Made by a program: the position numbers and the translations under genes
Source: Homalodisca vitripennis
Taxonomy: Eukaryota; Arthropoda; Insecta; Hemiptera; Cicadellidae
DNA: 64,000 nucleotides
Direction: 5' to 3'
Assembly: GCF_021130785.1 (NCBI RefSeq)
Contig: NC_060215.1
Coordinates: 71,927,501 to 71,991,500 of the forward strand
The notes under the pieces: generated by a model
Database searches by the model: none
What the model was told of the DNA's origin: nothing
Seen by the model: the letters and a program-made list of their open reading frames with translations, nothing else
Shown here: in pieces, positions 23,371-35,225 of the stretch
Layout: the number at the start of each line of letters is the position of its first letter
Numbering within the stretch: position 1 is the first letter of the stretch

Positions 23371-24780
23371 AGCTAATAATTTCATTCAAATTACCAACAT
23401 AAAATAAGGTTCCTATAATTTTATTCCCGTTCTAAAATGCAAACCCACACACGTTAATTTTATCCCGCTGCTGAGTGTAAAAATTTCCTTACCCAGTTAG
23501 GATTTTCTCCAGCGCAAAACTGCATTTTTATAGTTCTTGTGATAAATGGATTTTAGAGCATAAAACTATTATACTTCAAACAATATATATGAACTATAAT
23601 ATTTCTCATGCTTTAGAATTATCATTCAGAGGAAGATTGTTTGTTTCTACAAAATTAATGTTATTCGTCAGTCTTTTTGGTCTTCTGAAATTCGAACGGC
23701 TTTTACCCTACCCGCCAATCCAAAACTTTAAACAGTTTTTCCGAATTTTGAATGGGATGATCGATTTCTCTCGAGAAATGTATCACTAAATAAGTTGTGC
23801 TCTTCAAGGCATGACCTCACTCATTCATCATAATCTGCATCAATAAAGATGTCACTCGTTCACACTAAGTCAGTACCATTGCAGGGTGAAGCTCGGTAAC
23901 TAACTACCTGTCCCCTACAGGTATTACACTTGTATTGGATTTGTATCAGTAGGTATGCTGAAAGAAGGAATGTAGAAAGGTTATATCTTGATCTACAATA
24001 AGCTTGTAAAATCTAACAATCCAAAACAAGCGTCTTTTGTTACTAAGAAAGTGACTAGGCCTAATGAATATGTCAATTTCGATCTTTTTAAGTCTACGAA
24101 TGTCATTAAATGTATCAATAGGTTTAAAAAAATCTTTTATGTATGTATTACTGTTATAAATCCATCCATTGAACATATTTTCAGTAACATTCCAACTAAA
24201 CACCATCAATGTTTTTGTTGCCTGAACTTAGTTATAACATATAACATTGAATAATATAAAAGCGCCTTGAAACTTTTATCAGTCATAATATTTAATATTT
24301 TAGTCCTTTTGAGATAGATTTACGACTACTTACTCAGAATAAATAGGCTAAAACAATTCCAACAATTGCACGTTAGAAGTATAATTTAAACATTTAAAGA
24401 TGGGGATAAACCATTGCGCAACTATGTAGTGAATACACCTGTACTTGATTTACAGTTTTTAAAGTGCATATTTCATAAGTAATTAAACACTAATAGTCTT
24501 TAAGTTTATTTCTTAAGGCAAAATTTTTTCTAATTAACTCTGAATGACATGATGGTAGTTATCATGATACCAGGCACATTTTTAGGTTTAAGTAGTTTCA
24601 ACTGTTAAAATTTCTATACTATTCATTCGCTAGTAGAAAAAAAATATAATTGTAGCCTACTGTCAAACCAACTGATTAATGTAATGACCTTTTGAGTATG
24701 TTAGTGTCTTTCGGGTGCCTATACTCAGATTGCTTAAGGTGATTATTTTATGGAATATCTGTAGATAGATCAATAAGAAG
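23371..24780. other. A+T-rich DNA, possibly the start of the Polinton remnant
   Basis: No gene recognised. An 88-codon plus-strand frame (23988-24254) reads Lys/Asn-rich protein with no domain I can name. It could be chance, or an unrecognised part of the decayed element beginning near 24780. CTGCATCAATAAAGATG near 23836 contains an AATAAA. Confidence 0.35.
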
Positions 24781-25806
24781 TTCAAAGGCTTTTAAATTGT
24801 TGATTAGAATTTTCTTTCTCTACTGAAGAATTAAAAATTCAAGATTTTTATTCAATTCCAACAAATGAGAACATTTCTGAAACAGATTGTCAACATTATT
24901 TGACTGTATTGATCAAGTTCAAAATCAAGTATAGTATTAAGGTATATACAGTATTCAAAATGTTTTATTACTTGCAGATATTTTTTAAATTTTTGATAAA
25001 TCAGCGTACATTGTTATTAGTTAGATCCATTTCATCATCTAACTGCTTCATGTCTATCTTGGGATGCAATGTTAAAATTGATCGAAATTAAATTGCAATT
25101 GACTCATGATTATAGTACGTATTTTTTTATTAAAAATGGTATTGGAGATAGAATTTCTCAATCTAATAAAACGATATGTTAAAGAAAATGATAAATATTA
25201 AAAAGATTATAATGAAATTAAACCTAAACATTTCTTAAAATATTTTGATGCAAATAATCTTTATAGTTTAGGGCACTTCCATAAAACTTACATTAAGATG
25301 ATATAAAATAAATGAATCCGAAAACTTGTGCAATTGAAAAATGGAAAGTTTCAATTCTAGAACTTACTGGTGATTAATGAATGATGAAATCACAAAAATA
25401 AATTATGAACGGCTCTTTTTAATACATCTGTATAGGTCGTTCATTCGAGAAATTAAAAATATTATCTAGAACAAAACATTATTTTGAAACGTGTTATTAC
25501 ACTTATTGAATTTGATCGAAAATCATCTATAAGATGTATATTTTAATATAGATATGAGTACTGGAGTTATAAATGAGTTTATAAAGAATTTATAAGTTAA
25601 TGGAAAATTCAGTTTTTGGAACACGTAAGAAATAGAAGTGATATTAAACTAGGAAATGAAGATTATTAACAAATCAAGCAGATAAAACAAATTTTAAATT
25701 CGTTAAAATATTTGATGAAAATTTTATAGCAATGACAAATTTCTTCCAGAATCTTTAATAGTTCGAACAATAATTTTAATCCATCGTATTGCGATATAAT
25801 CGATTT

Positions 25807-26150
25807 CATTTGGATTTTCAATAATAATAATAATATAATAATAAAGAATGATTTATTTTCTCATTTTCTTACAGGCTACATACATACATCAATACATAAA
25901 GGTAAATTAACATAATGGAGTTATATATTCCTAAATCTTGCCAGGTCTGACTGCACCATTACAAAAGACTGGAAATAAAAAATTACTTCTTCAAAATACT
26001 TATAAACTAAACTTATAGTTAAAAAAATAACCTACAGCTAAATGCGCTTAGGCCTATACTTTACAATAAATGAGAAAATATAGGGCCTCCAAGGCTAAGC
26101 CTGTTTGGAGGTTCCTTATTATATTTTAACACATTAAAAAACATCAGCAA
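25807..26150 (-). mobile_element. LINE 3' end inserted in the Polinton
   Basis: Read on the minus strand: a hairpin CCTCCAAA...TTGGAGG (complement of 26096-26120), about 250 bases of untranslated-type sequence, AATAAATCATTC, and a tail of TTATTA repeats (complement of 25807-25850). A simple-repeat tail after AATAAA is typical of a non-LTR retrotransposon 3' end. It splits the polymerase remnant: polymerase motifs end just to its left and element-like coding debris resumes to its right, so it arrived later. No reverse transcriptase is retained. Confidence 0.6.
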
Positions 26151-26933
26151 AGAACTTAATTTGACAATTTAGATCTCTCTTGAGGATATAAATTAATGTA
26201 TTATTTAGTCAAAACAAAATATAATAATAGTTATAATCAACCTGCACTAATTTTAGAACCAAATGCAACTCTTGGAAAAAAAAGTATATGACATTTCAGA
26301 TTATTTATGTAAATGAGAATAGAATGTTCAGAATGATTTTAAAAACTAGGTTTCAGAATATGCCATGAATTTAAGTAACATCAACATGTTGGATTTCTTA
26401 AATGCATTTGATAAGGTTCAAAAATTTCTCCTTCAATCGCTTTTTAATAAATTTAATTCAAAATGATTAAAAAGTAGAACATATCAAGAAATTTAATTGA
26501 ATGTTATTAAGTAACATTTTTATGAGTCTTTTTCAATGAATTGTAAAGTTTTATCCGATTGTTTGAATATCATGAAATAATCCTCATTAACATCTTTAAT
26601 TTTGTCAAAAGTGTAATATTCTTTTTTAATTCCAGAAGATCTTTTATTTTATTATCGTGTTTTTTTTAACAATAATCATTACAACATTATCCAAATATAT
26701 ATTACTCAATCCGATAAATTAATTTGTATTTCTTTCAAACGCATTCTATATTATAAATTTAGAACTGATCTAGCATTTTCAGAAATTAACTTAAACATGT
26801 CATCTGCGCTATTTAAATGAAGGAATGTTTAAAACAGAAAAGTAAAATAAAACCAAAACATTTATAGAAATTAACCAATACATTATTAATTGTTTCAAGT
26901 GGATTTTAAAAACTACTCTTTAAATGTACCTAG

Positions 26934-26961
26934 AATAGATTGATATTTTAATCAATCTATT
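26934..26961. repeat. 11-bp perfect hairpin
   Basis: AATAGATTGAT and ATCAATCTATT (26934-26944 and 26951-26961) pair exactly around the loop ATTTTA. It lies inside the decayed Polinton, perhaps between former genes. Significance unknown in this A+T-rich context. Confidence 0.45.
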
Positions 26962-29064
26962 TATTTATTCAAATTTATACGTTTTTTTTAATCTTCAGAA
27001 CAAGATGGATATAAGAATTTACAAAAAGGGTTTAAAAATATTGTGAAATATTCAAACAATAAGATAACATACTGTTATAATTCTTCAGAAGATATTGTTT
27101 TATTGAACGACTGCAAACCAAACTCTTTGATCTTTTTTATGATTATATTTAAGACAGTCAAGATGGCATTAACATAAAAATATATCTTGTAATTGTCTTT
27201 CACAATGTTTTTCTAAAGTTGATAAACAAATTATTAGAAATACTATGTAAATTTTATGTGTTTTAAGCAAAGTAACTACTATTTAAGGAAATTTAAAAAC
27301 AATTATATTGTTCTGATATTGTTCTGAACAAGTTTTATAAATGTCATGAATTATGTGATCATATTTGAAAAAAATATTATATAATTAAGATATTTCACTT
27401 TTGTGTTTTATTTTTAACATTTCAATTTTTTCTAAATAAATGATAAAATTAACTTTGGAAGAAACTTCAAAAGAACAATAAATTAGTCAAAAATTAATCA
27501 ACTTTTAAGTACTGCTATGAAAAAAGTTGGAGGTAAAATTGAAAATGTTTTTAAATAAATCAAAATGTTATTAATTTGGTTCCTGTTGTTCGAAAAATTA
27601 CAGATATTTCATTTCCAGATACAGAAGAAGAATTGGAATTACCGAAATTACCATATTCAGTACAGTTTCATCCTGAAATTATTGTAGTCTACAGTAACGT
27701 CGTTATATTATAATAAATTGTGAAATTGGTAAAAAGTTTTCCTAAAGCAAAATATGACAATTTGGTTTGTATTGAGATATAAAAGAAAAGTTTTATGTTT
27801 GGAAATTTAACAGTGGATTTTGAACATAATGGAACTCAAGATATGTGGAGATTGTTTAAAGACAACATATGTACCAAAAGATAATTTATAGTCTCAAGAA
27901 AATAAAAAAGATTGTACTAAAATTTTATGAAAATTTGATTCAATTTATAAGTGATACACCAACTAAAAGCCTAAACCATGCAGAAGTATAATAATATGAA
28001 TTTAATCAAACAAATTTGGAATAGTAAAGATAAAATCGAAGGATCGTGGATAAGGCAATATTCGAATGATAAAATTAGAAAGAGATACATTGACAATTTA
28101 ATACAACTTGATAGTATTACTAATTGTATTTTTGCCAAAGGAAAAGCGGAAACCAGCCTTTTTTTTACAAAAAGAAAACAGTTGAGAATTGTATTTCGAA
28201 TAAACGTCTTTATGAAATGATTAAAAACAAACAGAATTATGTATTTAAAGAGAATTTTCCAGCAATAAGGTCACCAATTGTAGTAAAAAGTGTACTTTCA
28301 AAAAAATGTATCAACAATTTACCAATTGAATTGCACGTACTATGTTAGTATGTTAGTAGTATCTGAGACCTGGAATAAAGCTTGAGAAAAGAATGAAAGA
28401 GGAGTCCTGGTATAAATAAATGTTATAAAGCTGCAACGGAATACCGTATTTTTTATGTAAACGCAGAGATACAAATACTAGACATATTGCAAAACACTTC
28501 ACAAGATCAAGCAATGAATAGACTTTTATCAAAAGATAGTAGTTTAGGTGAAGGAATTACCGTCCATCAGTGGAAGTTACATATTCCACTGAAAATTAGG
28601 AATGGTTATTGAATATATTCTTCAATTTTAATTTAGAAAATTATTTCAAAAATCTGTTTATATAAACTTTATTTAAAAATATAAAATAACATCTTAAAAC
28701 ACACACAAATGTAAATCAATTAAAAATGGTAAAGATGATATATGATAAAAATAGACAATTTAATAAACTTGATAAACAAGAAAAACAATAAAGGAATTAT
28801 AATTAAATTTTCTTGTAATCAATTGAAAGATTATTGGGAGGTTTGTTAGAAAAAGAGGTGATTCCTGTAGTTAGATATATTTTAAATTGTTTAGCAAAAG
28901 AATTAGAAGGATTTACTGGATCTGTATTACATGCAAAATGAAATGAGACCATGAGCCTTCCGAGAATTTGAAGAAATTTGTAAAAATATAAAAACATTTC
29001 AGAACAGTTTTTATGCGAGATACTTTACTAGATTAGATTTAATTTAAGGAAGCGGAAACTTTGG

Positions 29065-29066
<2 letters not shown>

Positions 29067-29154
<88 letters not shown>

Positions 29155-29280
29155 CCCCTTCTCACTATCCCTCCCTCTCTCTCTCTCTCACTCCCTCCCT
29201 CTCAATCACTCCCTCCCTCTCTCCATCACTCCCTCCATCCCTCTTTCTCACTCTCTCCTCTCTCTCTCTCTCTCTCTCAT
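29067..29280. repeat. (AC)n-(CT)n compound microsatellite and polypyrimidine tract
   Basis: About 22 AC units run into about 19 CT units, followed by imperfect CT/CCCT repeats to 29280. The plus strand from 29112 is almost entirely pyrimidine, a mirror-like tract of the kind that can form triplex DNA. Open frames on both strands here are translation of the repeat. Confidence 0.97.
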
Positions 29281-31831
29281 TTATTAATTCAAACGCGTAA
29301 ATGCGACCACCGAGATGGTAGTGGAGGGTGAAAAAAATAACGTTTATTCTGTATAAAACCCAGGTCAATGGAATTTAAATATAAGGACGACAGTAGTTTC
29401 TGCTACATTCCCTGCCGACTATAACTTTTTGTATGCAAGTAGGTCCATTGAAATATGCAACTGCAGCTTGATTGAAGGCACATTAAGTAAGAACCACATA
29501 CATTTGGTTTTATACGGATCTCAATTTAAAACTCATCGTGAGATACTTGGACAAGTGAAATAACATCTGCATATATCATTGTCTAATGCATGTACGACTT
29601 GTTGTTGGTGGTTTAATAAATAGAAGAGGCCGCCTTGTACTAAAAAAATGGGTATCAGGAACTCCCTTTTCTTAAAAATAAACACTTCTTGCTTGTTTTA
29701 ATAACTGTATATTTCTGTTTTGAACTATTTATATAAAAGGAAGGGAAAAGACCAGAGAGGCATTATAGAGTTCACAATATTGATAATAAGAAAATACCAT
29801 TGATACTTGAAATCTTCTAAAGATTGCAGTATTTTTTCTTTTAATAATTTCTGACGATTCACTAAATTGTGTACAAGCCTACTTCTAAGTTGCTGCTTTG
29901 TTGAATACTGCTAAGAGAGACAAATGCGTTTACACTATTTACTCAGACATGAGTAATTTATCAATTTTGCAAGTAGGCAAATTAATTTGTGACATTTTAG
30001 TTGTGTGAGACAATTATATTTGTACTGTATATATTTATGTTTTTGAATATTAAAACTTTGGGAATGCCGATGGCCGAGTGATCTAAGACGTTGGACTTTG
30101 ATTCAGAGTTAGAAATAGCTCACGTTCAAATCCTGTTTTTAACCAGAGCACTTTTTATCAGTACCATCGATCTTGTACTCTATCGACTCTCCCCCTTAAC
30201 CTGTTTGATAAGATCCTCGCACATGTTAGAGGCCCATTAGAACAGGCAGATATTTTTTGTCCTTATTAAAACATTATCTATTTCAAATCACAAATAGGCA
30301 TTTGTTTTTAAATTGGTACATTCTCGGCTGACATTTTAATTTCTTTACCGTTTATTATTATTTATGTATCGGTATTAATAACAGTTTTGTACTACTGAAA
30401 TATGCAAAATATACAAACTACTCGACACTAGCGTGGTCTTGCCCATAAGTTTTTGTAATTGTACCACGAAATATTGAAAACTATCTCAAATCAACAACTT
30501 ATTGGGGCTATATATTATGTAGTATGAACGTTATGCGTGTTGGTTACGTTGGTTCATAATATAACACATGTTATTGTTGACACTTTTATATAGTTTACAT
30601 GTTATTCTGCGCCCGTTGGTCTAATGCGCGGACGTCGACCTCCCACACAAATATAGGACCTTCTCATTAGAAAAGGGTCTGACGGTTGTAACACATTATA
30701 TTTATTCTAAATGTGTAACATTTATGAATTTAAACTTGTGTACCGTGAAATCAAATCATTTTGTCCTGTGACTGACGTATATGCCCCCATGATTTCCGAA
30801 CGAGTCAATTTTGGTGTAGTATGAGAAATTGGTTTCAGGTTTGGGAATATACTACGTCGGTAACTTTTCAGAATATATTCCAAAAACATTTTTTATGTTC
30901 TTATTTCACCTATTTACAACCCTAAAAACCAGCTTTGACACTTATTTCCTTTTATTGTCAGTTATTGTTTTACCTTGTCATTTTATTACTATCTTTTACA
31001 GGATGAAATTGCAAATGTTTTTCTTGATTATTTTTTTTGAGAAATCTACAGTGTTGACAATATTACGCTTCAAAAATTAAAATGTTACAATTTTGAATTG
31101 CTACAACGCAAAAATGGATACCACTTCACGCCTAAATAAGCGCTATTAGTTATCATCATACATGAGCCAAGTTTGAAGGTGATACCTTAAGAGTATAATG
31201 AGATATGTCAGATTATGTGAAAAAGTACATACCGATAGGCAGATGGAAAGTTATGGATTTTAGGATAGGCTATATGTTCACAGGATACATCTTTTCGAGA
31301 ATTCTCACTACTACAATCATATTATAACGTATTAGAACAGTGTTTTCCAATATATCTCTTGCTTTAGTCACTGTTACATTTGTTTTTAATCGATGTAAAT
31401 ATATACCAATATTAACCGCAATAATGACCAGCGCGCGTGTGGCGAGCGCGCTTCTAGGTATAATACTTAGTTTAGTCAAAACTATAGATTTGATCATATC
31501 TCAAACGTTTAATTTCTAAAATTGATTTTTGTTGCCAGAACGAGCGAAAAAGCGTAACAAAATCTATTTAGTGATCACATACTCTAAAAGTTCACATTTA
31601 CATCTGACAATTAAGCCATCAGGATACTACTGATAATGTATAGTATAAAAACATTAATAGTCCTATTTAATATACTATTCTATTTCTACTTTCCATTACG
31701 TTAATTAAAAATTTGAATAACATATTATATTCAATGTAATATGTTATTATATTATATTTTGTATGAATAGCTGGGATATTATCGTTATCTAACGCTAGCC
31801 GGATCGTTTGCTGGAAATGCTTATATGAGCT
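29281..31831. other. Intergenic DNA
   Basis: Contains the SINE-like block at 30064-30145. A second tRNA-like phrase (GTTGGTCTAATGCGCGGACG near 30615) has no clear B box. TGAAGGTGATACC near 31170 with a later GATAGGCAGATGG resembles the dispersed family at 20.8-23.4 kb. No gene recognised. Confidence 0.45.
30064..30145 (+). mobile_element. tRNA-derived SINE head
   Basis: TGGCCGAGTGATCTAAGACG (30071-30090) matches an A box of the Leu/Ser tRNA type. GTTCAAATCC (30124-30133) is a good B box, and the 40-50 base spacing suits a long-variable-arm tRNA. The expected 3' acceptor strand does not pair with the 5' end and an A+T-rich body follows, so this is a SINE relic rather than a tRNA gene. Confidence 0.6.
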
Positions 31832-34009
31832 AAGCTACTATACAGCTGTCTTGTTATATTGCATGTAGACAGACACATTCGCTGCCAGTCTATAGTGAGT
31901 ACTCTAAATATCCAGCACGCACTAGGTCGTCTGCCGCAGTCATCGTGTTAAGCTACTATACAGCTGCCTTGTTATAATACATGTAGACAGACACATTCGC
32001 TGCAAGTCTATAGTGAGTACTCTAAATATCCAGCACGCACTAGGTTCGTCTGCCGCAGTCATCGTGTTAAGCTACTATACAGCTGTCTTGTTATAATACA
32101 TGTAGACAGACACATTCGCTGCCAGTCTATAGTGAGTACTCTAAATATCCAGCACGCACTAGGTCGTCTGCCGCAGTCATCGTGTTAAGCTACTATACAG
32201 CTGTCTTGTTATAATACATGTAGACAGACACATTCGCTGCCAGTCTATAGTGAGTACTCTAAATATCCAGCACGCACTAGGTCGTCTGCCGCAGGTCAAT
32301 CGTGTTAAGCTACTATACAGCTGTCTTGTTATAATACATGTAGACAGACACATTCGCTGCCAGTCTCTAGTGAGTACTCTAAATATCCAGCACGCACTAG
32401 GTCGTCTGCCGCAGTCATCATGTTAAGCTACTATACAGCTGTCTTGTTATAATACGTGTAGACAGACACATTCGCTGCCAGTCTATAGTGAGTAACTCTA
32501 AATATCCAGCACGCACTAGGTCGTCTGCCGCAGTCATCGTGTTAAGCTACTATACAGCTGTCTTGTTATAATACATGTAGACAGACACATTCGCTGCCTG
32601 CCAGTCTCTAGTGAGTACTCTAAATATCCAGCACGCACTAGGTCGTCTGCCGCCAGTCATCGTGTTAAGCTACTATACAGCTGTCTTGTTATAAATACAT
32701 GTAGACAGACACATTCGCTGCCAGTCTCTAGTGAGTACTCTAAATATCCAGCACGCACTAGGTCGTCTGCCGCAGTCATCATGTTAAGCTACTATACAGC
32801 TGTCTTGTTATAATACATGTAGACAGACACATTCGCTGCCAGTCTCTAGTGAGTACTCTAAATATCCAGCACGCACTAGGTCGTCTGCCGCAGTCATCAT
32901 GTTAAGCTACTATACAGCTGTCTTGTTATAATACATGTAGACAGACACATTCGCTGCCAGTCTATAGTGAGTACTCTAAATATCCAGCACGCACTAGGTC
33001 GTCTGCCGCAGTCATCGTGTTAAGCTACTATACAGCTGTCTTGTTATAATACATGTAGACAGACACATTCGCTGCCAATCTATAGTGAGTACTCTAAATA
33101 TCCAGCACGCACGCACTAGGTCGTCTGCCGCAGTCATCGTGTTTAAGCTAGTATACAGCTGTCTTGTTATAATTACATGTAGACAGACACATTCGCTGCC
33201 AGTCTATAGTGAGTACTCTAAATATCCAGCACGCACTAGGTCGTCTGCCGCAGTCATCATGTTAAGCTACTATACAGCTGTCTTGTTATAATACATGTAG
33301 ACAGACACATTCGCTGCCAGTCTATAGTGAGTACTCTAAATATCCAGCCACGCACTAGGTCGTCTGCCGCAGTCATCGTGATAAGCTACTATACAGCTGC
33401 CTTGTTATAATACATGTAGACAGACACATTCGCTGCCAGTCTATAGTGAGTACTCTAAATATCCCAGCACGCACTAGGTCGTCTGCCGCAGTCATCGTGG
33501 TTAAGCTACTATACAGCTGTCTTGTTATAATACATGTAGACAGACACATTCGCTGCCAGTCTATAGTGAGTACTCATAAATATCCAGGCACGCACTAGGT
33601 CGTCCTGCCGCAGTCATCGTGTTAAGCTACTAAACAGCTGTCTTGTTATAATACATGTAGACAGACACATTCGCTGCCAGTCTATAGTGAGTACTCTAAA
33701 TATCCAGCACGCACTAGGTCGTCTGCCGCAGTCATCGTGTTAAGCTACTATACAGCTGCCTTGTTATAATACATGTAGACAGACACATTCGCTGCCAGTC
33801 TATAGTGAGTACTCTAAATATCCAGCACGCACTAGGTCGTCTGCCGCAGTCATCGTGTTAAGCTACTATACAGCTGTCTTGTTATAATACATGTAGACAG
33901 ACACATTCGCTGCAGTCTATAGTGAGTACTCTAAATATCCAGCACGCACTAGGTCGTCTGCCGCAGTCAACGTGTTAAGCTACTTTACAACTGTCTTGTT
34001 ATAATACAT
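31832..34009. repeat. 118-bp satellite array, 18 full units
   Basis: Unit starts (AAGCTACTATACAGCTG) fall at 31832, 31950, 32069, 32187, 32307, 32425, 32544, 32667, 32786, 32904, 33022, 33145, 33264, 33383, 33503, 33624, 33742, 33860 and 33977 (the last partial). The basic period is 118, with frequent +1 and a few +2 to +5. Substitutions are confined to a few sites (CTGTCTTG/CTGCCTTG, TCTATAG/TCTCTAG, CATCGTG/CATCATG). Scattered single-base insertions are the main length variation. No frame runs through consecutive units. Sequence and period are unrelated to the 102-bp array. Confidence 0.98.
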
Positions 34010-34974
34010 AAAGATCATCTTCTTTACCAGTTCTAATATATAGTGGGATCTTATTTACCTAATCATTTGCTATATTTCACTAACGTGTATTGAAAAATTC
34101 AAACCCTTGAAAAGCAATATGTAAATTGTTTGTAAGTTTAAATACCTAATTCAGCTAATTTACTGTTCCTTATATATAAAATTTCAATAAGATTAAACAA
34201 TGTTATGCAACAAAACTGCACTCAACCAGAATGTAATATGTCACTGGCGTGACCCAAGGCACATTGCAGAAGTGCGTTATTGTCTATCGCGTGTTTAGCA
34301 AATAATGGTAAAAGAGTAGAGTGGGTCAAAACTTCTAATTTCATAGTCCAACTGCATGCGAAGTAATAAGAGAGAATTTTTGAATTGTATATAATTTCGT
34401 CTATATATTATCTTAAGACTCGTACCAAGGGATGTGTCTCTGCATCAAGTAAACTCCCACATGATTTATCTCTCCGATTCACTAAATAAAAAATAGTGCA
34501 TTTACAGTTTTAAATATTGGCAAATGGTTAGATTTAGCTTTTAAATGTGGGTTAAAATAAAATATTACTTTCGCATAGGTTTTTTGACTTAAATTTAACT
34601 TTATTATGCCGAATATTTATTTTACCAAAATACTATTTGTTTTATACGCAAACCTTCCGCGTATAATTTACGCCAATCAAATATTTTTCTTTATTGCAAC
34701 CTGGATAGTTTAACGTGACCCATTTCTACGATTTTCTATACCAACATAACCCAACCTAGTACTTAAGAACGTCATACTTCAATATAGTGTACCACAAAGT
34801 TAATATAAAAATCTACTAACTAATCATTCATAAATTGGAGATACATTTCTAATAACGTTGAGATGTTGCTTAATTTGGTTCGTTACTAGAGTAGTACTCT
34901 TTGTACAAGTAAAGGATTTTAAGCTATTTAGATGCACCATTAAAACCATTAACAGTTAATTGGTTTTATAACTT
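34010..34974. other. Intergenic A+T-rich DNA
   Basis: No coding exon, repeat or RNA gene recognised. Confidence 0.5.
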
Positions 34975-35225
34975 AAAGGGGCAGCAAGTAGAGTACAACA
35001 TGGCTATGAGAAGAAGAGTCGGCGGGTGGTGGGGGGATCCCCCTCTTTATCCCCTCCCTCTCCCCACCCGACCCCACAGGCCACATTCTAATTAGGAGCA
35101 GATTAAAGTAATGCCCGTGGAGCCCTATTAGAGACATTTAGAGCTTAATTGAAAGTGTACATCGTGCCGTTGTCGAGGGGGAGCGTTGATGGGGAGGGGT
35201 GGGGGACAGTCGTAAAAACTTGTAG
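34975..35225. promoter_or_regulatory. Enhancer-like island rich in homeodomain sites
   Basis: A sharply bounded block combining G-rich and C-rich tracts (GGTGGTGGGGGGATCC, CCCCTCCCTCTCCCC) with a core from about 35088 to 35170. The core holds CTAATTAGG, GATTAAAG, CTATTAGAG, CTTAATTG and GATTAATG. Dense TAAT cores in G+C-richer unique DNA, with no open frame, are what a developmental enhancer looks like. The nearest recognised developmental gene is the homeobox gene 14 kb to the right. Sites are seen; regulation is inferred. Confidence 0.5.

Larger units (their letters stand above)
24780..29050 (+). mobile_element. Decayed Polinton/Maverick-type element
   Basis: Polintons are large self-synthesising DNA transposons that encode a protein-primed family B DNA polymerase. 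Frame-broken pieces of that polymerase run in the correct order on the plus strand: IQDFYSIPTNENISETDC (from about 24836), NVLLLADIF (about 24959), CLSWDAMLK (25051-25077), GIGDRISQ (25138-25161), KYFDANNLYS (from 25238), KLMENSVFG (25594-25620) and DENFIAM (about 25714). Further right, GTQDMWRLF (from about 27831), then GSWIRQYSNDKIRKRYIDNL (about 28044) and KSGNQPFFYKKK (about 28140), recall a protein that accompanies this polymerase in invertebrate Polintons. LLGGLLEKEVIPVVRYILN (about 28830) may be a minor-capsid-like piece. Stops and frameshifts are frequent, so nothing is functional. No integrase, ATPase or terminal inverted repeats were identified; both boundaries are approximate. Confidence 0.85.

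Noticed and set aside
29061..29368. Ser/Leu/Pro and Arg/Glu frames
   Set aside because: Products of the AC/CT microsatellite and polypyrimidine tract.
30064..30145. Functional tRNA-Leu or tRNA-Ser gene
   Set aside because: A and B boxes are present but the acceptor stem does not pair and no clear anticodon arm forms.
31832..34009. 5S rRNA cluster, because the unit is 118 bp
   Set aside because: Only the length fits. The sequence has no 5S internal promoter boxes or recognisable 5S text.
31832..34009. CRISPR-like array
   Set aside because: The whole 118-bp unit is repeated, with no variable spacers, in animal DNA; it is a satellite.
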